A DNA stretch of 64,000 nt, taken from Phenylobacterium sp. (GTDB taxonomy: Bacteria; Pseudomonadota; Alphaproteobacteria; Caulobacterales; Caulobacteraceae). The position numbers were made by a program, and so were the translations under genes. Below are positions 34,921 to 46,155 of the stretch, in pieces. Positions within the stretch are counted from its first letter, which is position 1. Every line of letters starts with the position of its first letter. The stretch is taken from assembly GCF_019636135.1 (NCBI RefSeq), contig NZ_JAHBYD010000022.1, positions 1-64,000 on the forward strand, in the 5' to 3' direction. The notes beneath the pieces were generated by a model. The model made no database searches. It worked only from the letters and a program-made list of their open reading frames with translations, and was not told the DNA's origin.

Positions 34921-35661
34921 TCAGGACTGCGCCGGCGCGGCCGCGGCCTGGCGCGGGGCGCGGCCGGCGGCCAGGTCGAGGCGGTCGCGGTCGCGGATCA
35001 CGATCCCCTCCTCCTCCATCCGCAGGATGCCGTCGGCCTCCCAGGCGCGGAGCAGGCGGCTGACGGTGTCGCGCTGCAGGCCGGCGTGGGCCTCCAGGGT
35101 GCCGTCGGCGGGGCGGATCGGCAGGCGCAGGGCGCCGCCCCCGTCCTCGCGGCCGTGCTCGTCCGACAGGCGGCGCAGCGCCCGCGCCAGGCGGGTGCGC
35201 GCGTCGTGGAAGACGATCTCCTCCAGCATCTGGTTCGAGCTGCGCAGGCGCCCGCACAGCAGGGTCACCACCTGCAGCATCGCCTCGGGCGAGGCCTGCA
35301 GCACCGGCATCACCGCCTCGCGCTCGAGCTGCAGCACCTGGGTGGGCCGCACGGTGACGGCGGTGGCGGTGCGCGGCCCCTCGTCGAGCAGGGCGATCTC
35401 GCCGAACAGGTGCCCGGGGCCCGAGATGCCGAGCACGATCTCGCGACCGTCCAGGGCGTGGACGCACAGCTTCACCTGGCCGCTCAGCACGACGAACAGC
35501 GACGTCTCGTAGTCGCCTTCCAGGAAGAGGATGTGGTTCGGCTCCAGCGTGCGCGCGAGGCCGGCGGCGACCACCTTCTCCAGCGCATCGCGGGGCAGGC
35601 CCGAGAAGAGCGGCTGGCGCCGAAGCGCCGTCAGCAGCGTGTCTTCGAGGACGTCGCTCAT
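34921..35661 (-). CDS. Crp/Fnr-family transcriptional regulator
   Basis: The 246-residue protein has an N-terminal cyclic-nucleotide-binding-like domain (LFLEGDYETSLFVVLSGQVKL, GHLFGEIALLDEGPRTATAV) and a C-terminal winged helix (LEAHAGLQRDTVSRLLRAWEADGIL). The Fnr-type N-terminal cysteine cluster is absent, so it is not an oxygen sensor of the FNR class. Its ligand is not predictable. The start at MSDVLEDTLL was chosen because the conserved domain begins just after it. Confidence 0.9.
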   Translation of the reverse strand: MSDVLEDTLLTALRRQPLFSGLPRDALEKVVAAGLARTLEPNHILFLEGDYETSLFVVLSGQVKLCVHALDGREIVLGISGPGHLFGEIALLDEGPRTATAVTVRPTQVLQLEREAVMPVLQASPEAMLQVVTLLCGRLRSSNQMLEEIVFHDARTRLARALRRLSDEHGREDGGGALRLPIRPADGTLEAHAGLQRDTVSRLLRAWEADGILRMEEEGIVIRDRDRLDLAAGRAPRQAAAAPAQS

Positions 35662-36033
35662 ACGATCCCCGAGGCCTGAACGGGCGGAGGGGGCGCCGGA
35701 CGGGGCGAGGCGGGCACGGCGAACCTGTTCACGACGAAGACCACATTGTGACTTTGCCGAGGCGGGCCGAATTTTCAACAGGCGTGACGCGGTTCATCAA
35801 CCTTGGCCGTGCGACGCGGTGACGCTGCCCCGCTGGCGATACGACGCGCTGTGGTTGAGGGCAGGCCCAGGCTCGCACCCTGTGTGCAGGTTCGGCGGGC
35901 AGGAAAATCGAATAAAATCCTGACCTTACTACTCCGGACGTCAGTCGCCCGGCGGGCGAGTTCGGCTGCCGTCGCCGCGTCGCTCGCCGCGAGGCCGGGC
36001 CATCCGGCCCCGACGCTCGGGCCGGCGGTCGGT
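35662..36033. other. Intergenic region, nothing recognised
   Basis: These 372 bases between the Crp/Fnr gene and the HTH gene contain only short, low-quality ORFs. They must hold the minus-strand promoter of the Crp/Fnr gene, but I see no clear hexamers. An A/T-rich stretch lies near 35905-35930. Confidence 0.5.
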
Positions 36034-36294
36034 CTACGCGGGCGGCGGGGGCGGCTCGAAGCCGTCCGGCAGGAAGCCGCGCAGCAGGGCCTCGACCGCC
36101 ACGGTGAGCGGGCCGCTCAGCTCGCGCTTGCCCTTCTCCATCTCGAGGATGCGGCTCGCGCCATGGTTCTCCTTGAACCGCAGGGCGCGGGCGAGGTCGG
36201 CCGGGGACCATCCCATGGCCTCGCGGGCCTGACGGAGGTGGTCGCCGGTGGTGATCATGAGGGTCTCGTCAGCGTTGCGCGGGCGCCCCGCCAT
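36034..36294 (-). CDS. Small HTH (XRE-like) DNA-binding protein
   Basis: The 86-residue protein carries a helix-turn-helix of the Cro/CI type (LRQAREAMGWSPADLARALRF...RILEMEKGKREL) and a proline-rich end (GFEPPPPPA). The start at MAGRPRNADETL is chosen by similarity to DNA-binding starts of this kind. An ATG 12 codons downstream (MITTGDHLRQ) is the alternative. It is divergent from the hybrid kinase gene. Its targets are unknown. Confidence 0.75.
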   Translation of the reverse strand: MAGRPRNADETLMITTGDHLRQAREAMGWSPADLARALRFKENHGASRILEMEKGKRELSGPLTVAVEALLRGFLPDGFEPPPPPA

Positions 36295-36515
36295 ACCGGC
36301 CCGCAGCGGGTTTCGGAAGGGCCGGCGATTGATGGCGGGCCGCGCGCCGCCAGCTTGGCGCGCATGCGCCACAGCGTGGGCGGCGTTCGACCGGCTGCGC
36401 GTCCCATCTTCCCACGACCCGCGGGAACGGGAATCACTACAGGCCGTTGCCTAGTGTCGGCCTGCCGGGCGGCCGATCGAGGACACGAGGGGCGCGCGCC
36501 TCCAGGGGAACCGAC

Positions 36516-39542
<3,027 letters not shown>

Positions 39543-39563
39543 CCCCGATCCGGTCGCGGGCGC

Positions 39564-40601
39564 TCAGCCGCCCGACTGCGCCTTCCCGCCCGGCGCGGCC
39601 ACGATCATCTTCACCAGCGCTTCGGTGACCTTGGGCTCCAGGCCCTCGGTGTGGCCCTTGTCCAGGCGCACCACGTCGGCGACGACGCGGCCGTCACGGC
39701 ACTTCGGGTAGACGTAGACCTCCGACGTCCCGGGCCGCGCCTTCATGCCCCAGACCTTGTAGCCGGCCCGCGCGTAGTCCCAGACGTAGCCGGCCTTCGC
39801 ATCGACGATGTCCTTCTCGCGCATGCGCGCCCCGCAGCCGTACCTGTCGGCCCAGGGCGAGGTGGCGGGCAGGCTGTCGATCTCCCACTGGCCCACCTCG
39901 AAGATGTGGCTGAAGTCGCAGGCGGGGGTCGCGCCGCCGGGGATGGCGCCGCGCGGGCGCGGGTCGGGCGGCGAGCCGTCGGGCTTCGGCGGGCCGAAGG
40001 TGGTCACGAACGGGGCCTGGCCGATGCGGCCGCCGCTGAGCGACAGCCAGCCGTCGACCTTGCCCTTGAAATAGTCGCTGCAGACGATGCGGCTGGAGGT
40101 GAAGCCGCCCTGGCTATGCCCCGCCAGCCACATCGAGCGGATGTTGGAGCGGCCGAAGGCGTCGAAGACGAAGTCGGTGATGTTCTGCAGGTGGGCGTCG
40201 TCCGCCGCGGGTTGCCACATGCGCACGCCGGGACCGGAGCCGCCCATGGTCCCCATGGTCGCCGCGGTGGGCGTGGCCACCACCAGCCGGTATTTCCGCA
40301 CGTAGTCCGAGGCCGGGAAGTAGTGGCGCTGCCAGTTCCCGACGGAGCCCGCGCCGTGGATGTTGAGGATGAAGGTGACCTTCTCGCCCGGCTTCAGGTC
40401 GCACGGATAGTCGAGGAAGAACTTGCGGCCGGTCTTGACGTCCACAGCGTTGCCGAGGTCGGCGAGCGCCGGCGCGCAGGCCTCGCCGTCGCAGCGCGCC
40501 GGCTGCGGGGTCGTGCAGGCCACCCCGCCCACGTCGCGGGCGAGCGCGGGGCCGGCGATCAGCGTCCCGAATGCGGCCAGCGCCGCCAGTTGCAGCTTCA
40601 T
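39564..40601 (-). CDS. Exported alpha/beta hydrolase (PHB depolymerase/feruloyl esterase-like), copy 2
   Basis: The 345-residue protein has a signal peptide (LQLAALAAFGTLIAGPALA), an oxyanion region LNIHGAGSVGNWQRHYFP and the nucleophile elbow LAGHSQGG. The C-terminal block VRLDKGHTEGLEP supplies the likely catalytic His. Four or more cysteines suggest disulfides in the periplasm or outside the cell. It is a tandem paralogue of the gene 14 bp upstream (shared DLGNAV...SGRKFFLDYPCDLKPGEKVTF-type blocks). The substrate is unknown. Confidence 0.87.
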   Translation of the reverse strand: MKLQLAALAAFGTLIAGPALARDVGGVACTTPQPARCDGEACAPALADLGNAVDVKTGRKFFLDYPCDLKPGEKVTFILNIHGAGSVGNWQRHYFPASDYVRKYRLVVATPTAATMGTMGGSGPGVRMWQPAADDAHLQNITDFVFDAFGRSNIRSMWLAGHSQGGFTSSRIVCSDYFKGKVDGWLSLSGGRIGQAPFVTTFGPPKPDGSPPDPRPRGAIPGGATPACDFSHIFEVGQWEIDSLPATSPWADRYGCGARMREKDIVDAKAGYVWDYARAGYKVWGMKARPGTSEVYVYPKCRDGRVVADVVRLDKGHTEGLEPKVTEALVKMIVAAPGGKAQSGG

Positions 40602-40615
40602 GGTTCCCTCCCGGC

Positions 40616-41647
40616 TCACTTGGCGGCCATCATCAGCTTGACGATAGCCTCGGTCACGTTCGGCTCCAGGCCCTCGGTGTGGCCCTTGTCCAGCCGCACC
40701 ACGTCGGCGACCACCCGGCCGCCCTCGCACTTCGGATAGGCGTAGATCCTCGCCGACCCCGGCCGCGCGGGGCCGCCCCAGACCGGGTTGGGGTTCGGCT
40801 GGGGCCGCGTGTCCTGGACGTAGCCGGCCTTGGCGTCGACCACCGTCGTCGGCTTGGCCTGCGCCTGGCACTTCAGCTTCTCGGCCCATTTCGAGCCGCC
40901 CGGCAGGCCCGCGGCGGTCAGCTCGTGCTCGCCGGTCTCGTAGATGTGGCTGAACGGGAAGTCCGGCAGCACCGAGGCGTCGGCGGCCAGCCGCATCGGC
41001 GCGCCCGGCGGCGTCCCGGGCGGGGGCGGCGGCGGGCCGCCGGGGCCGCCCGAGCCGGTGGGGATCGGCGCCCTCACCGCCTCGCGTTTCGAGCCCAGCC
41101 GCCCGCCCGAGAGGCTGACCCAGCCGGTCAGGCGGCTCCGGAAGAACTCCGTGGCGAGCAGGCGGTTCGAGGTCTGGCCGCCCAGCGAGTGGCCGGCGAG
41201 CCAGAAAGCCTTGATGTTCCCCTTGCCGACCGCGCCCTCGACCTCGGTCACGATGTCGCGCAGGTACTGGTCGTCCATCTCAGGGTTCCAGCCGTTGCGC
41301 GTGCCCGACGGCGTGGCGATCACCAGCCGGTACTTCTCCTTGAGGTCGATCAGCGGGAAGTAGTGGCGCTGCCAGTTGCCGATCGAGCCGCCGCCGTGCA
41401 GCGAGAGCACGAAGGTGACCTTCTCGCCCGGCTTCAGGTCGCAGGGGTAGTCGAGGAAGAACTTCCGCCCGCTGTTCGTCTCGACCGCGTTGCCGAGGTC
41501 GGCGAGCTCGGCCGGGCCGCAGCCCGAGGCGGCGCAGTGGACCGGCGCCGGCGCCGAGCAGGCCACGCCCATCAGATCCTTCGCCGCCGCCGGGGACGCG
41601 AGCGCCGCCCAGCCCAACGCCAGCCCAAGCGCGAACGTGCGCGTCAT
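40616..41647 (-). CDS. Exported alpha/beta hydrolase (PHB depolymerase/feruloyl esterase-like), copy 1
   Basis: The 343-residue protein has a signal peptide (LALGLALGWAALASPAAA) and the same fold as the downstream copy, with LSLHGGGSIGNWQRHYFP, the nucleophile elbow LAGHSLGG and VRLDKGHTEGLEP. It differs by a proline/glycine-rich insertion around residues 205-225. It is first in the two-gene operon and divergent from a TetR gene, which may regulate both. Confidence 0.87.
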   Translation of the reverse strand: MTRTFALGLALGWAALASPAAAKDLMGVACSAPAPVHCAASGCGPAELADLGNAVETNSGRKFFLDYPCDLKPGEKVTFVLSLHGGGSIGNWQRHYFPLIDLKEKYRLVIATPSGTRNGWNPEMDDQYLRDIVTEVEGAVGKGNIKAFWLAGHSLGGQTSNRLLATEFFRSRLTGWVSLSGGRLGSKREAVRAPIPTGSGGPGGPPPPPPGTPPGAPMRLAADASVLPDFPFSHIYETGEHELTAAGLPGGSKWAEKLKCQAQAKPTTVVDAKAGYVQDTRPQPNPNPVWGGPARPGSARIYAYPKCEGGRVVADVVRLDKGHTEGLEPNVTEAIVKLMMAAK

Positions 41648-41746
41648 GGCATCCTCCCTCACCCGCCGGTCTCCGCCGGTTCGCTCTGGCCTAGCACTGG
41701 TAGGGAATCTTTGCAGGCTTATTTCGGCGCGTGCTATCGGCGGCGG

Positions 41747-42310
41747 GTGAGCATCGCCGAACACCGCCCGCCCCTCGACAAGGCCGCCATCGTGGCGGCG
41801 GCGCTGAAGCTGCTGGACGACGTGGGCCTGGACGAGCTCTCCACCCGGCGGCTGGCGGCCGAACTCGGCGTGAAGGGCCCCTCGCTCTACTGGCACTTCA
41901 GGAGCATGGGCGAGCTTCGCGACCACATGGCCGAGGCGCTGCTGGGCGCCGAGGTTCCGCCGCCCGGCCCCGACCCGCGGCCGGGCGACTGGCGCGACTG
42001 GATGGCCGAGGGCGCGCGCGGCATCCGCCGCGCGGCCCATTCCAGGCGCGACGGCGGCCGGCTGCTGGCAGGCTGGCGGCCCACGGCCGAGCGGCGGGCG
42101 CGGCTCTATCCGGCCAACCGCGCGCGGCTGGAGGCGTCCGGGTTCGGCGCGGACGACGCCCGCCTCGCCTTCCTGGCGCTGGGCCGCTACGCCATGGGCT
42201 GGGCGCTCACCGAACAGGCCACCGACGGCCGCACGCCGGAAAGCGACGCCGACTTCGAGTCCGGCCTCTCCGCGATGCTGGACGGCTTCGCGCTGCGGCT
42301 GCGGGCCTAG
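41747..42310 (+). CDS. TetR/AcrR-family transcriptional regulator
   Basis: The 187-residue protein has an N-terminal HTH (AAIVAAALKLLDDVGLDELSTRRLAAELGVKGPSLYWHF) and a C-terminal ligand domain of the tetracycline-repressor type (ARLAFLALGRYAMGWALTEQA). The GTG start at 41747 is chosen because the HTH begins soon after. It is divergent from the tandem esterases and 99 bp from their start, so it probably represses them and itself. Confidence 0.88.
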   Translation: MSIAEHRPPLDKAAIVAAALKLLDDVGLDELSTRRLAAELGVKGPSLYWHFRSMGELRDHMAEALLGAEVPPPGPDPRPGDWRDWMAEGARGIRRAAHSRRDGGRLLAGWRPTAERRARLYPANRARLEASGFGADDARLAFLALGRYAMGWALTEQATDGRTPESDADFESGLSAMLDGFALRLRA

Positions 42311-42346
42311 CACCCCGAAGGCCGGCGCGCCGGACGGGGCGCGTCG

Positions 42347-42476
42347 GCGCCGTTTGATTCAACCACGAAGGGCACGAAGGTCACGAAGGCGCCGCGGATG
42401 AGCCGGGCGCAGCGCGCTTCTCGGACCCTTCGTGGTCTTCGTGTCCTTCGTGGTTGAAATAGAGCGCATGCGGCGC
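42347..42476 (+). repeat. CACGAAG hairpin repeat, copy 3
   Basis: Arms CCACGAAGGGCACGAAGG... and ...CCTTCGTGTCCTTCGTGG face each other around the conserved GGCGCCGCGGATGAGC centre. Similarity to the copy at 32288 continues to about 42520. It lies between the TetR gene and the amidase. Confidence 0.9.
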
Positions 42477-42575
42477 ACGCAGAGCCGACAGGTTGCGCCC
42501 GATCATGCGTCGGCCTGCGGCGGAGTTGACGACCCCATTGGCTGCGCGGCTAGCATGAGCCGAGGGGGAAGCGTC

Positions 42576-43985
42576 ATGGCGTCGGGCGAGATCTGGCAGT
42601 GGTCGGCGGTGGAGACGGCGGCGGCGATCCGGGAGCGGCGCGTCTCCGCGGTCGAGGTGGCCGAGGCGCAACTGGCGCACATGCGCGCGGCGAACCCGGC
42701 GATCAACGCGGTGGTCGTGGACCTGTCGGACCAGGCGATGGCGGCGGCGCGGGCCTGCGACGCGGCGCAGGCGGCGGGCGAGCCGCTGGGGCTGCTGCAC
42801 GGCGTGCCGGTGACGGCCAAGATCAATATCGACCTCGAGGGCCAGGCCAATTCCAACGGCGTGGCGGGCCTGGCGGGCCTGATCGCGCCGGGGGACTCGC
42901 CGGTGGTGGCGAACTTCCGGGCGGCGGGGGCGGTGATCCTGGGCCAGACCAACACGCCGGAGTTCTCGCTGCGCGCCTTCACCGACAACCCGCTGCACGG
43001 GCAGACGCTGAACCCGTGGGACCCCGCGGTCACCTGCGGCGGCTCGTCCGGCGGCGCGGGCGCGTCGATCGCGGCGGGGATCGCGGCCATCGCCCACGGC
43101 AACGACATCGGCGGCTCGCTGCGCTGGCCCGCGGCGGTGAACGGGGTCTGCACCATCAAGCCGACGCTGGGGCGCATCCCGGCCTTCAACCCGAGCGCCA
43201 CCGCCGAGCGGCCGCCGATGGCGCAGCTCATGAGCGTGCAGGGGCCGATCTGCCGGACGGTGGCCGACGTGCGGCTGGCGCTGGCGGCGCTCAGCCGCCG
43301 CGATCCGCGCGATCCGTGGTGGGTCCCCGCGCCGCTGGCCGGCCCGCCGGTGGCGAAGCGCGTGGCGAAGGCGGCGATCCCGGACGACATGGACTGCGAC
43401 CCGCGCGTGCTGGCCCTGGTGGACCGGGCGGCCGAGGCCCTGGCCGACGCCGGCTACGAGGTGGTCGAGGCCGAGGTCCCGGACATCTCGGGGACGTGGC
43501 GGCTCTGGTGCGACCTGATCTCCACCGAGATCGAGACGCTGCAGGCCGAGGCGATGCGGGCGCTGGGCAGCAAGCCCTTCGTCGGCGCGCTGGACGGCAT
43601 CCTGCACATGGCCGCGATCCGCGACCGCGCCGGCTACATGCAGGGCGTGGCCGACCGCGCGGCGATCCTGCGGCGGTGGCTGCTGTTCCTGGAGGACTAT
43701 CCGGTGATCCTCACGCCGGTCACCGTGCGCCCGACGCCGGCCTTCGACGCCGACCTGAAGGGCGACGCGGCGGTGCGCGCGATCTTCTGGAACGACCTGC
43801 GCTTCGTGGGCGCGATCAGCGTGCTGGGCCTGCCGGTGGCGGTGACGCCCGCGGGGCTGCTCGACGGCCTGCCCGTGGGCGTGCAGCTCATCGGCTCCCG
43901 CTACCGCGAGGACGTCTGCCTCGACGCGGCCGCCGCCATCGAGGCGCGCGTGGGCGTGCTGGCGAAGGAGCTGTGGGCGCGCTGA
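42576..43985 (+). CDS. Amidase-signature-family hydrolase
   Basis: The 469-residue protein shows the Ser-cisSer-Lys triad of the family: the Lys in PVTAKINIDLEG, the cis-Ser in CGGSSGGAGAS and the nucleophilic Ser in NDIGGSLRWPA. It hydrolyses a carboxamide bond. The substrate is not given by sequence. GAGGGGGAA lies seven nt before the ATG. It is not linked to gatB or gatC, so it is not the tRNA amidotransferase subunit. Confidence 0.92.
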   Translation: MASGEIWQWSAVETAAAIRERRVSAVEVAEAQLAHMRAANPAINAVVVDLSDQAMAAARACDAAQAAGEPLGLLHGVPVTAKINIDLEGQANSNGVAGLAGLIAPGDSPVVANFRAAGAVILGQTNTPEFSLRAFTDNPLHGQTLNPWDPAVTCGGSSGGAGASIAAGIAAIAHGNDIGGSLRWPAAVNGVCTIKPTLGRIPAFNPSATAERPPMAQLMSVQGPICRTVADVRLALAALSRRDPRDPWWVPAPLAGPPVAKRVAKAAIPDDMDCDPRVLALVDRAAEALADAGYEVVEAEVPDISGTWRLWCDLISTEIETLQAEAMRALGSKPFVGALDGILHMAAIRDRAGYMQGVADRAAILRRWLLFLEDYPVILTPVTVRPTPAFDADLKGDAAVRAIFWNDLRFVGAISVLGLPVAVTPAGLLDGLPVGVQLIGSRYREDVCLDAAAAIEARVGVLAKELWAR

Positions 43986-44008
43986 GCCGCCCTTCCCGCA
44001 CTCTACGC

Positions 44009-44166
44009 TTGTCATCCCGGTTTCGCCGAGAGGCGAAGACCGGGACCCAACCCTCCGGTGCTCTGAGCCGGCCAGCATGGCCCCGACCGCCGGGGCCGCC
44101 CCTCAACCCTCGACGCACCCGACGGTTGGGTCCCGGTCTTCGCGTGTCGCGAAACCGGGATGACAA
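44009..44166. repeat. Paired TCATCCCGG element (long form)
   Basis: About 158 bp with terminal inverted arms TTGTCATCCCGGTTTCGC and complement. Inner segments GACCGGGACCCAACC and GGTTGGGTCCCGGTC are also complementary. It is located downstream of the amidase and upstream of the thiolase. Confidence 0.85.
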
Positions 44167-44283
44167 CGATTGGGGAAGTGGGCGCCCTGGATGACGCGCG
44201 CGGAAATGGCTGGACTGACCTAACGTCGGGGGCGGAAGGTTTCCGGGAACGGCGGAAGCCGACTGGCATCACGAGGAAAGACC

Positions 44284-45534
44284 ATGTCCGAAGCCTGGAT
44301 CATCGACAGCGCCCGCACGCCGCGCGGCATCGGCAAGGTGGGCAAGGGCGCGCTGGCCGACCACCATCCGCAGCACCTGGGCGCGGCGGTCCTGGCGGCG
44401 CTGGCCGAGCGCAACGCGCTGAAGACCGAAGAGGTCGACGACATCATCTGGGGCTGCTCGTCCCAGCGCGGCAAGCAGGGCGGCGACATGGGCCGCATGG
44501 CCGCCCTCGACGCCGGCTACAACATCAAGGCCTCGGGCGTGACGCTGGACCGCTACTGCGGTTCGGGCATCACCGCGGTGAATCTGGCCGCGGCCCAGAT
44601 CATGTCGGGCATGGAAGACTTGGTCATCGCCGGCGGCTGCGAGATGATGAGCTACACCGCCTCGTCGGCCCCGCCGCGCGATCCGGACGCCGGCCCGCCG
44701 CTGATGGACTCGGGCAACCTGCGGCTTCGTGCGCGGCACCCGCAGAGCCACCAGGGCGTCTGCGGCGACGCCATCGCCACCATGGAGGGCATCAGCCGCG
44801 CGGACCTCGACGCCCTGGCCCTCGTCAGCCAGCAGCGCGCCGCCAAGGCGATCGCGGAAGGCGCCTTCGACCGCGCCCTGGTGCCGGTGTTCCGCGAGGA
44901 CGGCAGCCTCGCCCTCGACCACGAGGAATTCCCGCGCCCGCAGACGACCGCCGAGGGCCTGGCGGCCCTGAAGCCGTCGTTCGAGGCCATGGCCAACGTG
45001 CCGCTCGACAACAAGGGCACCACCTTCGCCGGCCTCATCAACCAGAAGTACCCCGACCTGAAGATCCAGCACTTCCACCACGCCGGGAACTCCTCGGGCG
45101 TCGTGGACGGCTCGGGCGCGGTGCTGCTGGCCTCGCCGGAGTACGCCGGGAAGAACGGCATGAAGCCCCGCGCCCGCGTGGTGGCCATGGCCAACGTCGG
45201 CGACTGCCCGACCCTGATGCTGAACGCCCCGGTCCCGGCGGCCCGCAAGGTGCTGGCCAAGGCCGGCCTGACCATCGACGACATCGACCTGTTCGAGATC
45301 AACGAGGCCTTCGCCGTCGTCGCCGAGAAGTTCATCCGCGACCTGAAGCTCGACCGCGAGAAGGTCAATGTGAACGGCGGCGCCATGGCGCTCGGCCACC
45401 CGATCGGCGCCACCGGCGCCATGCTGATCGGCACCATCGTCGACGAACTGGAGCGCCGCGACCTGAAGCGCGGCCTGGTCACCATGTGCGCCGCCGGCGG
45501 CATGGCCCCGGCCATCATCGTCGAGCGCATGTAG
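44284..45534 (+). CDS. Acetyl-CoA acyltransferase (thiolase)
   Basis: The 416-residue protein has the thiolase catalytic set: nucleophilic Cys92 in RYCGSGITA, NEAFAVV, the His in GHPIGATGA and the second Cys in MCAAGGMAPA. It performs thiolytic cleavage of 3-ketoacyl-CoA or the reverse condensation. No fatty-acid oxidation multienzyme gene is adjacent, so degradation versus synthesis cannot be decided. AGGAAAG precedes the ATG. Confidence 0.93.
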   Translation: MSEAWIIDSARTPRGIGKVGKGALADHHPQHLGAAVLAALAERNALKTEEVDDIIWGCSSQRGKQGGDMGRMAALDAGYNIKASGVTLDRYCGSGITAVNLAAAQIMSGMEDLVIAGGCEMMSYTASSAPPRDPDAGPPLMDSGNLRLRARHPQSHQGVCGDAIATMEGISRADLDALALVSQQRAAKAIAEGAFDRALVPVFREDGSLALDHEEFPRPQTTAEGLAALKPSFEAMANVPLDNKGTTFAGLINQKYPDLKIQHFHHAGNSSGVVDGSGAVLLASPEYAGKNGMKPRARVVAMANVGDCPTLMLNAPVPAARKVLAKAGLTIDDIDLFEINEAFAVVAEKFIRDLKLDREKVNVNGGAMALGHPIGATGAMLIGTIVDELERRDLKRGLVTMCAAGGMAPAIIVERM

Positions 45535-45746
45535 TGGTTCTCAGCCGCCAGCGCCGCTTCGTCACGCCCGGTCCGGAGGAGACGATCGAGGAACTGGCGG
45601 CGCGCGCCCTGCCCGGCCAGCCGCTCCAGGCGGCGGTGGACAGCATCAAGAGCTGGAACCTGCACGTCTTCGCGATGCGCCGGCCGCCCGGCCTGATGCT
45701 GGGCTCGGACGTGATCTTCGTGGAGCCGCCGGTCTCGAATGGATGA
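45534..45746 (+). CDS. Small hypothetical protein downstream of thiolase
   Basis: A 70-residue ORF begins with GTG on the last base of the thiolase stop and overlaps the next small gene by eight nt, which suggests an operon. The sequence (for example VDSIKSWNLHVFAMRRPPGL) matches no family I know. The coupling and typical codon use support reality, but the evidence is modest. Confidence 0.5.
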   Translation: MVLSRQRRFVTPGPEETIEELAARALPGQPLQAAVDSIKSWNLHVFAMRRPPGLMLGSDVIFVEPPVSNG

Positions 45747-45948
45747 GGCGGTGATCGTCGGCGCCGACATCGTCGCCGGCCACGACGGGACGGCCGAGCT
45801 GGTGGTGCGGCTCCTGCACCCCGACGGGTCCGAGCATCCGGTGCTGCTGGACGAGGACACGGGGCTGAAACTGATGGAGGCCTGCGGGGCGGCGAGCCTG
45901 GAGGACCTCTACGGCCAGTCCTGGCGGCGGATCGTGCCGGAGAGTTAG
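45739..45948 (+). CDS. Small hypothetical acidic protein
   Basis: A 69-residue acidic protein (VVRLLHPDGSEHPVLLDEDTGLKLMEACGA) with no recognised domain. It overlaps the preceding 70-residue ORF by eight nt and is followed by a repeat element. It is probably a real gene by its coupling and composition. Function unknown. Confidence 0.55.
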   Translation: MDEAVIVGADIVAGHDGTAELVVRLLHPDGSEHPVLLDEDTGLKLMEACGAASLEDLYGQSWRRIVPES

Positions 45949-45977
45949 GTTGGAATGTTCTGCTCCTCCCTCTCGAT

Positions 45978-46103
45978 CGTCATCCCGCGGCTTGTCCGCG
46001 GGACCCATGAACACGAGAGAGGCCGATGGCCCGCAGCGTCGCCGCCGCGATCTCCCGGGCGCCACGGAGTTCATGGGTCCCGCGAACAAGTCGCGGGATG
46101 ACG
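45978..46103. repeat. Paired TCATCCCGCGG element
   Basis: About 126 bp with terminal arms CGTCATCCCGCGGCTTGT and complement. The second pair GGGACCCATGAAC/GTTCATGGGTCCC lies inside. It belongs to the same family as the elements at 44009 and 62011. Confidence 0.85.
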
Positions 46104-46155
46104 TACATTATTATTCAATGAGTTGACCGAGGACGCAGCTCATCAGGAGGCTTCG

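Noticed and set aside
41690..41746. TAGCAC/GTGCTA pair between TetR and esterase genes as an operator
   Set aside because: Arms are only six bases and about 35 bases apart, which is weak for a TetR site.
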